A stretch of DNA of 64,000 bases from UBA5158 sp040389045 (lineage in GTDB: Bacteria > Pseudomonadota > Gammaproteobacteria > DSM-16500): positions 29,243 through 93,242 of the forward strand of contig JAZKAT010000025.1 in NCBI GenBank assembly GCA_040389045.1. The letters are read 5' to 3'. The position numbers and the translations under genes are program-made. Shown piece by piece: positions 50,281-60,800 of the stretch. Position 1 is the first letter of the stretch. Every line of letters begins with the position of its first letter. The notes under the pieces are model-generated. The model was not told the DNA's origin. It worked only from the letters and a program-made list of their open reading frames with translations, and ran no database searches.

Positions 50281-51587
50281 GCTGTTACCCTCTGTTCGAG
50301 AATTTCACGCGCCGCCGCCAACATGCTTAACCGCGCAATCACGCCGTAAGCATAAAACCGGTTTTGACATTCTCCTGGCACATGGGGATGAGGCGGACGT
50401 TGACAGCTTTTGGCAAATGCTAATGGCTCAAAATGCATGCCCGGAGAATTTAAATTTTCATCAATGCCGCGATCTTTATGCACACGATAAAAACCACCCG
50501 TTACGCGCTCACCCCACAAATAAACTACCGGCTCGGCAACCGCATTATCCTCGCCCCAGGTTTCAAAGGTGTAAACGCCTTCTTGCACAATCACGCTATC
50601 CACCGGCTGGCCGCCTTTTGATTTTGACATGTGGGTGCGCTGCTTGCGATTTAATGACAATACTTCATCGACTGAACGCACCATCATAATCGCCATACCA
50701 TATGTGCCCGCATCCGCTTTGATGACAATATACGGTTCTTGTGGAATATCATATTCAGCGTATTTCTGGTTAAGTTCTTTTAACAAACTTTCTACGTGTG
50801 ACGCCAGACACTCTTCACCTTCTCGGCGCATAAAATCTATTTCACCACAATGCTGAAACAATGGCGTAATCAACCACGGATCAATTTTTATGAGTTGAGA
50901 AAATTCCTGAGTGACTTGCGCGTAATACTGAAAATGCACCGACTTCAAGCGGTGGCTCCAACCTAACTCGGGTGGCGGCACGACTGGCTGAGTAAGATTT
51001 TGTAAAATTTCCGGAATGCCGTCAGACGTATCATTATTCATTAGAATTATATCCGGCTTGAAACCCGCAACGCTAAGGACTGCGCCTTCACGGACTACCG
51101 GCTCAATGGTCACTGCATGGCCGCTAGCCAATTTCATTTGCTGCGGCGCTGTTAAGTCAGCTAACAGGGAACCTACCCGAACAGTAAACCCAGCACTCAT
51201 TAAAATCTGTGAAATCGCATAAACGTTTTCCCAGTAGAATATATTACGCGTGTGGTTTTCGGGGATAATTAAAATATTTTTCGCGGTAGGCGCTAATTGC
51301 TGGATGACATGTTTAGCAGCTTCAACCGATAATTCCATAAAATCTGGATTTAATAACAAATTGTTGAAACCCGCCGGAAATAAATTCATATCCACTGGCG
51401 CTAATTTGAAACCCGAGTTGCGTAAATCCACCGAACCATAAACCGGCGCTGGACTTAACGCCCATTGATCTTGAAACCATTGTTCAATTTCATTGTGATG
51501 ATCCAGAATTTTTTGTTCGAGCAATTGCAAGGGGCCCGTCACAGCGGTGGTTAAGTGTGGAGTTGCAATGGTATGCGATTGGGTCAT
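50277..51587 (-). CDS. gshA: Glutamate-cysteine ligase, proteobacterial ATP-grasp type (Acidithiobacillus-like GshA)
   Basis: First step of glutathione synthesis. 436 residues, unlike E. coli GshA (518); sequence features such as SVDLRNSGFKLAPVDMNLFPAGFNNL, LIIPENHTRNIFYWENVY and IVIKADAGTYGMAIMMVRSVDEV match the alternative family first defined in Acidithiobacillus and found in Legionellales and Xanthomonadales. Its partner gshB overlaps by 4 nt. dsbD lies 58 bp upstream on the same strand, so redox functions are grouped. Confidence 0.9.
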   Translation of the reverse strand: MTQSHTIATPHLTTAVTGPLQLLEQKILDHHNEIEQWFQDQWALSPAPVYGSVDLRNSGFKLAPVDMNLFPAGFNNLLLNPDFMELSVEAAKHVIQQLAPTAKNILIIPENHTRNIFYWENVYAISQILMSAGFTVRVGSLLADLTAPQQMKLASGHAVTIEPVVREGAVLSVAGFKPDIILMNNDTSDGIPEILQNLTQPVVPPPELGWSHRLKSVHFQYYAQVTQEFSQLIKIDPWLITPLFQHCGEIDFMRREGEECLASHVESLLKELNQKYAEYDIPQEPYIVIKADAGTYGMAIMMVRSVDEVLSLNRKQRTHMSKSKGGQPVDSVIVQEGVYTFETWGEDNAVAEPVVYLWGERVTGGFYRVHKDRGIDENLNSPGMHFEPLAFAKSCQRPPHPHVPGECQNRFYAYGVIARLSMLAAAREILEQRVTA

Positions 51588-51645
51588 GGTACTCGATTCC
51601 TAAAATTATTATTTTTTCCTCGTGACACACTAAAAACTATTGAAT

Positions 51646-53457
51646 CTAACAATTCTGAGCGGTTGGTCCACACGCTGGCGGCGTACCATTATGAAAACCT
51701 GGCTGGTTTATATTACCGAGAAATTGTTTTTCATTCACTTCACCCACAATTTCAGCACGCGGCAATTGATCGCCAGCATTGTTGAAAAATATCATGGCGG
51801 GTGGCGCGACCACGGAATAGCGTTTCATTATTTGTTGATCAAACACGTTATTATGCGTCACATCCGCGCGTAACAAAACAAAATTACTTAAGGCATGAAA
51901 TATGGCGGGACGATTAAATACATGATGTTCCATCACTACACACGACACACACCAATCGGCGTAAAAATCCAGTAATACAGGTTTTTTATCTTTTTTCGCC
52001 TGCGCTAATTGCTGGTCCAAACTAGCCATGTTTTTAACGGTGGCAAATTCTACTTGCAACCCAGGCGCCGTTTTTTGCCAGCCCGCAAATGGATGGAATG
52101 GATTAGTCGAACCCGCTATCCCACCGGCTATTAAAATAACCGCGTAAGTCATCAACACTAAACCCAAACCATGATGCAGATAATGCCAGAATTTTACCGA
52201 ACGTCTGATTTTAACAATATACACTGCGGAAACTGCCGCGAGGGTCGCCCACAAACATAAAATAATCATAGAGGGTAAAATACGGTCCAGTATCCAGATG
52301 GCCAATCCCAACATCATTAAACCAAATAAATGTTTTACTTTTTCCATCCACGCGCCCGATTTAGGTAACAGCTTGCCCGCGGATGTTCCAACTAATAATA
52401 GTGGAATTCCCATACCAATTCCCAACGCCAGCAACGCCGTGCCACCCAACACTACATCACCACTTTGCGCAATATAAGCAAGCACCCCGACTAGCGGTGC
52501 ACTGACACAAGGCGATACCACTAAAGTTGCCAGCGCTCCCATAATAAACACGCCTGCGTAAGTGCCACCTTTATGTTTGGCACTCCAGCGTGCGAGATGC
52601 TGTTGTAATTTATTGGGGAGGCGTAATTCATATACTCCAAACAAAGACAAGGCCAGCAATACAAACATAGAGCTAAAGATAACGATAACCCAAGGCTGTT
52701 GTAAGGCCACTTGCAAATTGCTGCCCGCCAAGGCAATAACAACTCCGGCGAACGCGTAAGCAATCGCCATGCCCATCACATAAGACAATGATAAGCTGAA
52801 GGCTTTACGGGTACTGATTTCTGCGCCAAATCCAACAATAATACCCGACAGAATAGGTACCATAGGTAATACACAAGGAGTGAATGCCAGTAACAAACCC
52901 AACATTAAAAAACTTACCAGAATTAACAGATAATGATGGCCAGCAAGCAGATGCGTCACGGCGCTTTGATTAGTAATATCTGGGAGGCTGGCATCTTGGG
53001 TAACCATATAATCGGTTAAATCGGTAGGGCCAATCAAGTTGCTCATATTCACTTGCAACTGTTGTTTGACCGGCGGATAACAGAACCCGTGGGTAGAACA
53101 ACCTTGATAACCAATCGTTAAATCCAATTCACCACCCGGTGATTTGAGTGGGACATTGACGACGAGCACACCCGTATAACTTTGAAATTTTCCATGGAAT
53201 TCATCTTGCTTGTTTTCACCGGCGGGCAAGTCAATTTTGCCTAATTTCACCTTATTGCCCTGGGCGGGTGTAATAATGATTTTATCGCGATAAAGGTAAT
53301 AACCTGGGGCAATATCCCACTGCAGGATTAATTGTTTGTTTTGGTCCATAAAGCCGGTGATCGCAAAGGCTTGGGCGGCTGGCAACGGTTGTTCAGGCTC
53401 GGCGTGGGCAAGGGGAATTGCGAAAACAATCAATAGGCTTAACAAAAATCTCAGCAT
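51646..53457 (-). CDS. dsbD: Thiol:disulfide interchange protein DsbD
   Basis: Carries electrons from cytoplasmic thioredoxin to periplasmic DsbC/CcmG. 603 residues: signal peptide MLRFLLSLLIVFAIPLAHA, N-terminal periplasmic domain with the redox pair in YQGCSTHGFCYPP, about eight membrane segments (190-460) holding Cys in FTPCVLPMVP and VSPCVSAPLVG, and a C-terminal thioredoxin domain with WCVSCVVME. The tail ends CGPTAQNC, two extra Cys of unknown role. It supports disulfide-containing exported proteins such as LptD and the two small Cys-rich proteins. Confidence 0.95.
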   Translation of the reverse strand: MLRFLLSLLIVFAIPLAHAEPEQPLPAAQAFAITGFMDQNKQLILQWDIAPGYYLYRDKIIITPAQGNKVKLGKIDLPAGENKQDEFHGKFQSYTGVLVVNVPLKSPGGELDLTIGYQGCSTHGFCYPPVKQQLQVNMSNLIGPTDLTDYMVTQDASLPDITNQSAVTHLLAGHHYLLILVSFLMLGLLLAFTPCVLPMVPILSGIIVGFGAEISTRKAFSLSLSYVMGMAIAYAFAGVVIALAGSNLQVALQQPWVIVIFSSMFVLLALSLFGVYELRLPNKLQQHLARWSAKHKGGTYAGVFIMGALATLVVSPCVSAPLVGVLAYIAQSGDVVLGGTALLALGIGMGIPLLLVGTSAGKLLPKSGAWMEKVKHLFGLMMLGLAIWILDRILPSMIILCLWATLAAVSAVYIVKIRRSVKFWHYLHHGLGLVLMTYAVILIAGGIAGSTNPFHPFAGWQKTAPGLQVEFATVKNMASLDQQLAQAKKDKKPVLLDFYADWCVSCVVMEHHVFNRPAIFHALSNFVLLRADVTHNNVFDQQIMKRYSVVAPPAMIFFNNAGDQLPRAEIVGEVNEKQFLGNINQPGFHNGTPPACGPTAQNC

Positions 53458-53534
53458 TTTCCTGCAATCTCGATGGAATGATCTCTTAATTATAATAGAA
53501 ATTAGACGGGATAACCCTTAATAATTGAGCCCTG

Positions 53535-53605
53535 TGTCATTCTCGCGCAGCCCGTAATCCATTCATTGTGACTCTTAATGGATTCCCGCCTGCGCGGGAA
53601 TGACA
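53535..53605. repeat. Palindromic intergenic repeat, short-centre copy
   Basis: Left arm 53535-53563 (with several mismatches), right arm 53577-53605 (near-identical to other copies), only 13 bp between them. It lies between dsbD and the divergent groESL promoter. Confidence 0.75.
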
Positions 53606-53680
53606 GAGAAGCCAAATTAATCAGTTCTTTTATGAAAAGCTCACATTTAGCCCATAAATTAAAGGCTGCAGCATCTCCGC

Positions 53681-53708
53681 TTGACTCTACCCTATTTAAC
53701 GCTATGAT
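53681..53708 (+). promoter_or_regulatory. Vegetative promoter of groESL
   Basis: TTGACT (53681-53686), 16-nt spacer, TATGAT (53703-53708). The -10 abuts the CIRCE operator, so HrcA would block it directly. No sigma-32 consensus is obvious. Confidence 0.7.
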
Positions 53709-53734
53709 TGGCACTCTAAACTTGAGAGTGCTAA
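53708..53734 (+). promoter_or_regulatory. CIRCE operator (HrcA site) of groESL
   Basis: TTGGCACTC (53708-53716), 9-nt spacer, GAGTGCTAA (53726-53734); one base in the left half departs from TTAGCACTC. It spans the expected transcription start, 60 bp before the groS ATG. Confidence 0.95.
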
Positions 53735-53794
53735 ATTCAGCCCCATATACACTCTTGTAGCAACAATTTTTAATGTAATTTTAGGAGGAAGTGC

Positions 53795-54100
53795 ATGAGT
53801 AACAAAGCAACCAAGAAGATTCGGCCTTTATCTGACCGCGTCGTAGTTGAACCGCGCGAACTGGAAACCAAAACCCCGGGTGGAATTTATATTCCTGATA
53901 CGGCTGACAAAGACAAGCCTATCCAAGGCACTATTATCGCTATCGGTAATGGCAAATATGTTGATGGCAAATTGTTACCGCTGCAAGTCAAAATCGGTGA
54001 CCAGGTATTATTTGGCAAATACGCCGGTACTAACATCAAACTCGAAGAAACCGATTACCTGGTGATGCGCGAAGAAGACATCATGGGCGTTCTCGAATAA
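53795..54100 (+). CDS. groS: Co-chaperonin GroES
   Basis: 101 residues forming the GroES lid. RPLSDRVVVEPRELETKTPGGIYIPDTADKDKP contains the family opening and mobile loop; VLFGKYAGTNIKLEETDYLVMREEDIMGVLE is the conserved end. AGGAGG lies 8 bases before the ATG. First gene of groESL, driven from a CIRCE-controlled promoter. Confidence 0.97.
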   Translation: MSNKATKKIRPLSDRVVVEPRELETKTPGGIYIPDTADKDKPIQGTIIAIGNGKYVDGKLLPLQVKIGDQVLFGKYAGTNIKLEETDYLVMREEDIMGVLE

Positions 54101-54139
54101 TAGACATCACCTAAATTTTTTAATAAGAGGATATGAACA

Positions 54140-55792
54140 ATGGCTGCTAAAGAAATTCGCTTTGCAGAAGAAGCCCGTCAGTTAATGCTGGCTGGCGTAA
54201 ATGGCTTGACCGATGCTGTACAAATTACCATGGGCCCACGCGGTCGTAATGTTGTGATCGATAAATCTTTTGGCGCACCAACCGTCACCAAAGACGGCGT
54301 TTCGGTTGCCAAGGAAATTGAGTTCAAAGACAAATTCAAGAACATGGGCGCACAGATGGTTAAAGAAGTTGCGTCACAAACTTCGGATGAAGCAGGCGAT
54401 GGCACAACAACTGCAACTGTACTGGCACGACAAATCCTGATCGAAGGTATGAAAGCTGTGGTCGCTGGTTTCAACCCAATGGATTTGAAACGTGGTATAG
54501 ACAAAGCGGTTGCCGCTGCGGTGGAAGAATTGAAAAAACTTTCCGTACCCTGCAAAGACGACAAGGCAATTGCCCAGGTCGGCACAATCTCCGCCAACTC
54601 AGACGAATCTATCGGCAAAATTATTGCTGACGCGATGGGTAAAGTCGGCAAAGCAGGTGTAATCACTGTGGAAGAAGGTTCTGGTCTGGAAAATGAATTG
54701 TCCGTGGTTGAAGGCATGCAATTTGATCGTGGCTATTTGTCACCTTACTTCATCACCAATCAACAAAACATGACCGCTGAATTGGACAACCCATTCATCC
54801 TGATCGTTGACAAGAAAATTTCCTCAATCCGTGACTTGCTCCCGGTACTGGAAGCAGTCGCTAAATCTGGCCGTGGTTTATTGATCATTGCGGAAGATGT
54901 TGAAGGCGAAGCATTGGCAACTCTGGTTGTTAACCACATGCGTGGCATTGTAAAAGTTTGCGCGGTCAAAGCACCTGGTTTTGGTGATCGTCGTAAGGAA
55001 ATGTTGCAAGATCTTGCTACATTGACTAAGGCGCAAGTGATTGCTGAAGAAATTGGCCGTACTCTGGAATCAACCACACTGGCTGATTTAGGCACTGCTA
55101 AACGTGTTGTTGTTACCAAAGATAACACCACCATCATTGATGGCGCTGGTGACAAAAAAGAAATTGAAGCGCGTGTTACTCAATTAAACGACCGTATGAA
55201 AGATACTTCTTCTGATTACGACCGTGAAAAACTGCAAGAACGCATTGCTAAATTATCTGGCGGTGTTGCAGTCATTAAAGTGGGCGCAGGTTCTGAAATT
55301 GAAATGAAAGAAAAGAAAGCCCGCGTCGAAGACGCTCTGCATGCTACACGTGCGGCGGTTGAAGAAGGTGTGGTTCCTGGCGGTGGCGTTGCTTTAATTC
55401 GTGCAATGCAGGCAGTCAAGAAACTCACGGGTGCTAATGATGCGCAAAACATGGGTATTGCTTTGATTCGTAAAGCATTAGAAGCTCCATTACGTCAAAT
55501 CGTTCATAACGCAGGTGATGAAGCCTCTGTGGTGTTGAATAAAGTCATTGAAGGCACTGGTAACTTCGGTTTCAATGCGGCGACTGGCGAATACGGCGAC
55601 ATGTTGGAAATGGGCATCCTGGATCCAACCAAAGTAACCCGCACTGCGTTACAACGCGCTGCATCGGTTGCTGGCATGATGATTACCACTGAATGCATGA
55701 TTACTGATCTTCCAAAAGAAGAAAGTGACATGGGTGGCGCTGGTGGTATGGGCGGCATGGGTGGAATGGGCGGTATGGGCGGCATGATGTAA
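54140..55792 (+). CDS. groL: Chaperonin GroEL
   Basis: 550 residues; forms the double-ring folding chamber with GroES. ATP-binding VTMGPRGRNVVIDKSFGAPTVTKDG-type stretch near the N-terminus, DGTTTATVLA at about 87, and the C-terminal Gly-Gly-Met repeats ending GGMGGMM. Starts 39 bp after groS. An intrinsic terminator follows at 55817. In Legionella and other intracellular bacteria GroEL is abundant, which fits the strong promoter and ribosome site. Confidence 0.97.
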   Translation: MAAKEIRFAEEARQLMLAGVNGLTDAVQITMGPRGRNVVIDKSFGAPTVTKDGVSVAKEIEFKDKFKNMGAQMVKEVASQTSDEAGDGTTTATVLARQILIEGMKAVVAGFNPMDLKRGIDKAVAAAVEELKKLSVPCKDDKAIAQVGTISANSDESIGKIIADAMGKVGKAGVITVEEGSGLENELSVVEGMQFDRGYLSPYFITNQQNMTAELDNPFILIVDKKISSIRDLLPVLEAVAKSGRGLLIIAEDVEGEALATLVVNHMRGIVKVCAVKAPGFGDRRKEMLQDLATLTKAQVIAEEIGRTLESTTLADLGTAKRVVVTKDNTTIIDGAGDKKEIEARVTQLNDRMKDTSSDYDREKLQERIAKLSGGVAVIKVGAGSEIEMKEKKARVEDALHATRAAVEEGVVPGGGVALIRAMQAVKKLTGANDAQNMGIALIRKALEAPLRQIVHNAGDEASVVLNKVIEGTGNFGFNAATGEYGDMLEMGILDPTKVTRTALQRAASVAGMMITTECMITDLPKEESDMGGAGGMGGMGGMGGMGGMM

Positions 55793-55816
55793 GCCGTTGT
55801 ACTCTCAGCAAAATCA

Positions 55817-55842
55817 AACCCCGCTAACGCGGGGTTTTTTTT
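55817..55842 (+). terminator. Intrinsic terminator of groESL
   Basis: AACCCCGC-TAAC-GCGGGGTT (8-bp stem, 4-nt loop) followed by T8. It ends just before the stop of the convergent diguanylate cyclase gene. Confidence 0.92.
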
Positions 55843-55845
55843 GGC

Positions 55846-57492
55846 TTATTTTTCTTCCGAGTGCACCACTTGATTGCGGCCAAACTGTTTCGCTTTGTAA
55901 AGCGCTTTATCCGCCTCGGCAATCATTTTTTCTGTATTGTGTATCGGTGGAAAACTGGCGATGCCCGCGCTAAAGGTAACCGTAAATTCCTGGCCGCCGG
56001 ATTTGAATTGCAGCTTGGAAAATTTTTCCCGTGTCGCTTCACAAATGGCTTTTGCCTGCGCAGCATTACTGGTTGGCAGGATCAAAGCAAATTCTTCGCC
56101 GCCGTAGCGACCCACCAGATCAGTTTTTTCGACTTGCGACAACAATAATTCCGAGAGCTTGCGTAACACATAATCCCCGATCAAATGCCCGTAAGTGTCA
56201 TTAATCGATTTGAAATGATCGATATCAATAATCACAAAGGATAATGCGGTGCTCTGTTTTTCAGCGCGTGTTAATTCCAGCCCCAAGTCTTGCACGATAG
56301 TATTGTGATTCAATAATTGCGTTAAACTATCACGTATCATAAATGAACTTAGAATGCCGGCGCGTTTGGCGCGGGAACGCACCGCGCCAACTAAATGTTG
56401 CGGCAAAATAGGTTTTGTTAAGAAATCATCACCGCCTACACTCATGGCGGCTAATTGTTTTAGCTTATCGTCTTCCGTCGATAAAAAGATAATTGGCAAA
56501 CTCATATAAAGCGGTTCCTGACGCAGCACCGCGGCTAACTCAAGACCGCTGCACTCCGGCATGTAAATATCCATCAACAATAAATCGGGTTGAAAGTCAG
56601 CTAATGTTTCCATTAACTCCATGGGATGAGTCAATACATTTGTTATCATGCCCGATTGTTGCAAGATCAAGGCATAGTATTCCCCCAGCGAAGGTGAATC
56701 ATCGATAATTAATATTCGATAGGATTCATTCACCGTTGTATCATTGGTTTTATCCAGTAAGCGCATCAATTGCAGCATTTCGATGGGCTTTTGTAAAAAC
56801 GCCGTGCTGCCCGCGCGAATTGCTTTTAGTCGCGTCAATAAATTATTATTAGTGGATGTGCAGATTAGCGGCATAGTATATTGCTGATTTTTTCTAACCT
56901 TCAGTAAAAAATTAATATCCCCTCGGTTCACATTTTCCACATCGACTATCATCGCCGCGCCATTAGGTTCGGTTGCAGCTATTGCTTCTTTGAAATTGGA
57001 AAAGTCATTAAAATCACGCATACTGTAACCGGCTTCTGCTAAGCCTTTATCAACTTGTTTTGCAAACTTGGGGTCTGGATCAATAATGTAAATCAATTTA
57101 TTTTGCGTTACCGGCACTTGCGGGATAATTTCATGTATTACGGGCAGCTGGGGCGCTTGCTCAAGTCCTTGCGGCGCGGCTTTTTCCACAATTTTATCTA
57201 GCAGTGCTGTAATATCGGTGACTATACTCGGGGTCTGGGTCGCGTTAGCTTCATCCAGCGTTTTCAAAAATGTTTCCAGCTCACGCGCTGCATGACTTAA
57301 ATCGCCATAACCATAAATCGCCGCCGAACCACAAAGACTATGAATTTCTCGATGAAAATCGTGCAGCAATTCAGGCTGCCAGTTTTCATTTAATTTTTCC
57401 CAATTTGCCACAATATTATTTATTTTAGCAGGCAAATTGTTGGTATATTCTTTATATAGGGCTTGTAATTTATCATTGATTGCATTATTCAT
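55846..57492 (-). CDS. Multidomain response regulator: Hpt, two receivers and GGDEF diguanylate cyclase
   Basis: 548 residues from the ATG giving MNNAINDKLQALYKEY (a longer frame would run through the upstream gene). An Hpt-like helical domain with phosphorylatable His51 (EIHSLCGSAAIYGY), a first receiver-like domain (about 135-250, with the IVDVEN strand), a second receiver (about 258-375, LIIDDSPS... LLLMDIYMPECSGLEL... TKPI) and a GGDEF domain (about 385-545) with active GGEEF near residue 465. The usual inhibitory RxxD before it reads EKTD, so product inhibition is probably absent. Makes c-di-GMP when phosphorylated. Third gene of the operon; overlaps the preceding gene by 8 nt. Confidence 0.9.
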   Translation of the reverse strand: MNNAINDKLQALYKEYTNNLPAKINNIVANWEKLNENWQPELLHDFHREIHSLCGSAAIYGYGDLSHAARELETFLKTLDEANATQTPSIVTDITALLDKIVEKAAPQGLEQAPQLPVIHEIIPQVPVTQNKLIYIIDPDPKFAKQVDKGLAEAGYSMRDFNDFSNFKEAIAATEPNGAAMIVDVENVNRGDINFLLKVRKNQQYTMPLICTSTNNNLLTRLKAIRAGSTAFLQKPIEMLQLMRLLDKTNDTTVNESYRILIIDDSPSLGEYYALILQQSGMITNVLTHPMELMETLADFQPDLLLMDIYMPECSGLELAAVLRQEPLYMSLPIIFLSTEDDKLKQLAAMSVGGDDFLTKPILPQHLVGAVRSRAKRAGILSSFMIRDSLTQLLNHNTIVQDLGLELTRAEKQSTALSFVIIDIDHFKSINDTYGHLIGDYVLRKLSELLLSQVEKTDLVGRYGGEEFALILPTSNAAQAKAICEATREKFSKLQFKSGGQEFTVTFSAGIASFPPIHNTEKMIAEADKALYKAKQFGRNQVVHSEEK

Positions 57493-57874
57493 GATATTTA
57501 TCCCAGAAGTCTCTGATTTGTTGGGCAAGCAACATAGGATCAAACGGTTTGTTAATCACTTGCATAACACCCATTTCTTGATACTCAGCAATTTCCTTAG
57601 TCTGAATTTTTGCCGTCATAAATATCGCGGGAGTTTTAGCAAGCGCGGGAATTTCCCGTAACTTCTTCAGTGTGGTTGGGCCATCCATACCCGGCATCAT
57701 GACATCCAGCAACAGTAAATCCGGCTGGAATTTTTCCGCCTGATCTAAAGCTTCTTGACCAGATGTACAATACTTCATGGTGAAACCACCAATATCCTCA
57801 AGAGCAATTTCGGCGATTGAGCGTATGTCCGCTTCATCTTCAGTATAAAGAATTTTAGTAAGTGGTTTTTGCAT
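57485..57874 (-). CDS. Single-domain response regulator (CheY-like)
   Basis: 129 residues, a lone receiver domain. Acidic pocket EDE (residues 12-14), phospho-acceptor Asp in LLLLDVMMPGMDGP near residue 56, switch Thr in IFMTAKI and Lys in NKPFDPM. No output domain, so it probably shuttles phosphate between the 1,441-residue kinase upstream (12 bp away) and the Hpt domain of the GGDEF protein downstream. Confidence 0.92.
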   Translation of the reverse strand: MQKPLTKILYTEDEADIRSIAEIALEDIGGFTMKYCTSGQEALDQAEKFQPDLLLLDVMMPGMDGPTTLKKLREIPALAKTPAIFMTAKIQTKEIAEYQEMGVMQVINKPFDPMLLAQQIRDFWDKYHE

Positions 57875-57886
57875 AATAATGTCCTT

Positions 57887-60800
57887 TTAAATAGCCGAAT
57901 CTATAAGTTTTTTAATCGTATTTAAAAAATATTCATCTGAAGTTTCCGCTTTAATAAGTGCTTGCGTAACATAGCGCGCGTATTCCCTATCTAACTCCAC
58001 CGACGAGAATACAATAACCGGCAGCTGTTGCTTGGCCAACATCGGCAATAGCTCCGTACCATTACCATCTGGTAATAATAAATCTAATATCACAAAATCA
58101 AATTCTTCCGTTGATAATTTTTCTCGCGCCTTGGCTAACGAATCTGCCGGGATAATTTGCGCTTGCTCTTGCAGCAAGGTCGCGATAATCTGCCGAGTAT
58201 CTGGATTATCCTCAACATGTAAAATTCTCGGCATTTTATCGGGATGCTGTTGCTTAATGCGCTCGATCGATTTTAGTAATTTATTAAAATCCACTGGCTT
58301 GTCCAGCCAATCGATCACTGAAATCGCATCTCCATTCAATAAAGCACGGCCCGTTTGTGCCAGCACCGATAACACAATAACCGGTAAACTACGCGTCTTT
58401 TCATCATCACGCAATTGTCTGATAAATGCAATTCCATCCTGGTCCGGTAACAATAAATCTAATAACAACCCATGGTAGTGGCGCTCTGCAAGCAACGCTT
58501 TAGCTTGTGCGACGGTGTAAGCAATATCGGCGTAAATACCCGCGCTTTTTAATAATTCTCGCAAATATTCCGCCTGGTCTTGATCATCTTCACAAATGAG
58601 TATTTTATCGCTGCTTTCTGTTTTAACCGGTTCTTCAACTTCCTTACTCAGGTCGGTATGCGCTTTTGGCAAATCAAAATAGAAAATGGTTTCTTTATCC
58701 GGTTTGCTGGTGAAATTAATGGTGCCACCAAATTTTTCAACAATGGTTTTGCTAATACTCAAACCCAAGCCCGTACCACTCTGATTGCGGTTCGAAGAAG
58801 AATCCGCTTGAGAAAATTTCTGGAAGATAGTCGAACGGAAATTATCCGGCACTCCTGCGCCATAATCCGTGATAGTAACGCGAACAATTTCGCCACGGGG
58901 GATGACACTTATATCGACTTTACCGTTAGGTGAAGTATACTTGACCGCGTTAGAAATCAAATTAGTCATGACTTGCATGAGACGCGCCGGGTCCACAGTG
59001 ACCATTACACCACTTTCATATTGCACCAGATTAACTTTAACCCCAAATTTTTCCGCATATAGTTTATTGGCCTCTATCGAATCCTTTACCATATCCAAAA
59101 TATCTGCCTGCACTAAATGAAAGTCCATCTTGCCTGCTTCAATTTTTTCGATATCTAAAATATCATTAATCAGTAACAATAAGCGTTCGCAATTGTTGTT
59201 GGCAATATCTAATAATTTTTTGGCTTTTTCCGAGTAGCCACCCACCGTGCCGCCCAGCAATAAACCCAGTGAACCGCGAATGGAGGTTAAAGGAGTGCGT
59301 AATTCATGGCTGACCACAGAGACAAATTCATTTTTTAATTTTTCCACTTTTTTACGTTCGGTAATATCACGGATGATGCAGACAAATACATTCTGTCGGC
59401 TCAGATACATTCTGGAAAGTGTCAACTCCGCCGGGAAATTTTCCCCATTTCTACGCACCGCGATAAATTCAGCAGCTAATTTTCCTACTAAATGTTTTAA
59501 TTTTTTTGATAAGTCAGGCAACAATAAATCAATATTTTTATTTTTTAAATCACTTCTGGAATAATCAAATATTTCTAAAGTACGCGGGTTGTATGACAAA
59601 ATGGTACCAAGCTCATTAATTGTCATAATGCTATCTGATGCAGCTTCTAAAATAGCTGTTTTATAATTTTCATTTTCACGAAAACTACTTTCCGCGAATT
59701 TACGCTGAATGAATTGGCCGATTTGCGCGGTTATCGCCGACATCATTTTCAGCATGGCTTCATCTGGTGTCTGGCGCTGGCGCGTCAAAAATTCAAGCAC
59801 ACCCAATACTTTATTTTGTACCATAATTGGAAAGCTGAAGGCGGAGTGCATGCCCACCGCTTTGGCTTCGTTAATATACGGAAAGTTTTTATCCGCAGTC
59901 ACATCATAAACCCACAATTGCTGCGCGGTTTCCCATACCCGTCCCGCCAAACCTACACCCATAGGTAATTGCATATTCTGCGTAGCCTGGGCCAGAGCAT
60001 TCGCTTCTAAAAATGGCTGGTACCAAAGTCCGATACAACGTATCAAGTTAGCTTGGCTGTCAACCATCCACATTGAACCAAACTCCCACTCAAGCCGCTC
60101 GCACAATGCCTGCAAAATTTTAACCGAAACTTCTTCAATGTTTTGCGCTTCGGATAAAATGCGGATGACAGCAAATTGTGCCGCCAGGCGTTGTTCTGCG
60201 CGTTTTCGTTCGGTAATATCCGTTAACGATCCAGCCATTCTGGTGGCATTACCACGATCGTCCCACAAGGCTTGGCCCACTGCATGGAACCAGTGGTAAT
60301 CACCGGATTTACGTTTTAATCGGTATTCAACATCATAGGGTGCTTGGTTTACTAAGTGTTGTTGCACTAAGTCAAATACCCGGTCATAGTCATCGGGATG
60401 TAAAAGTGATTTGAAAGAATCCAGATTATTTTTAAATTCATTATCGCCGTACCCCAGCATCCCTTTAAAATACGGCGAATAAAAAACTTTGTCATCGGAG
60501 ATATCCCAATCCCACAAACCAATATGACTGCCCCGAACCGCGAGCGCATAACGTTCTTCACTATCTTGCAAACGTTTATTAATGGTTAGCAAACCTTTTT
60601 CCGCGTTGATTACCCGGCGCAATAATGGAATCACTTGTAAGCGCAGCAATACTAAACCAATTAATATGGTCAGCAAAATCACCGGTATCATGCTATACAA
60701 ACCAGCAATAATCGGTTGGTAAATTTCAGAAACTTCCATGGTAACAATCATGGAAAGCCCAAGATTTGGAATAGAACCATAAGCCGCTAATACCCGCTTA

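Noticed and set aside
54178..54717. 179-codon frame antisense to groL, with others at 54760, 55216 and 55504
   Set aside because: All are mirror frames of a highly codon-biased groL; the Pro/Ile-Pro repeats mirror the Gly-Gly-Met tail.
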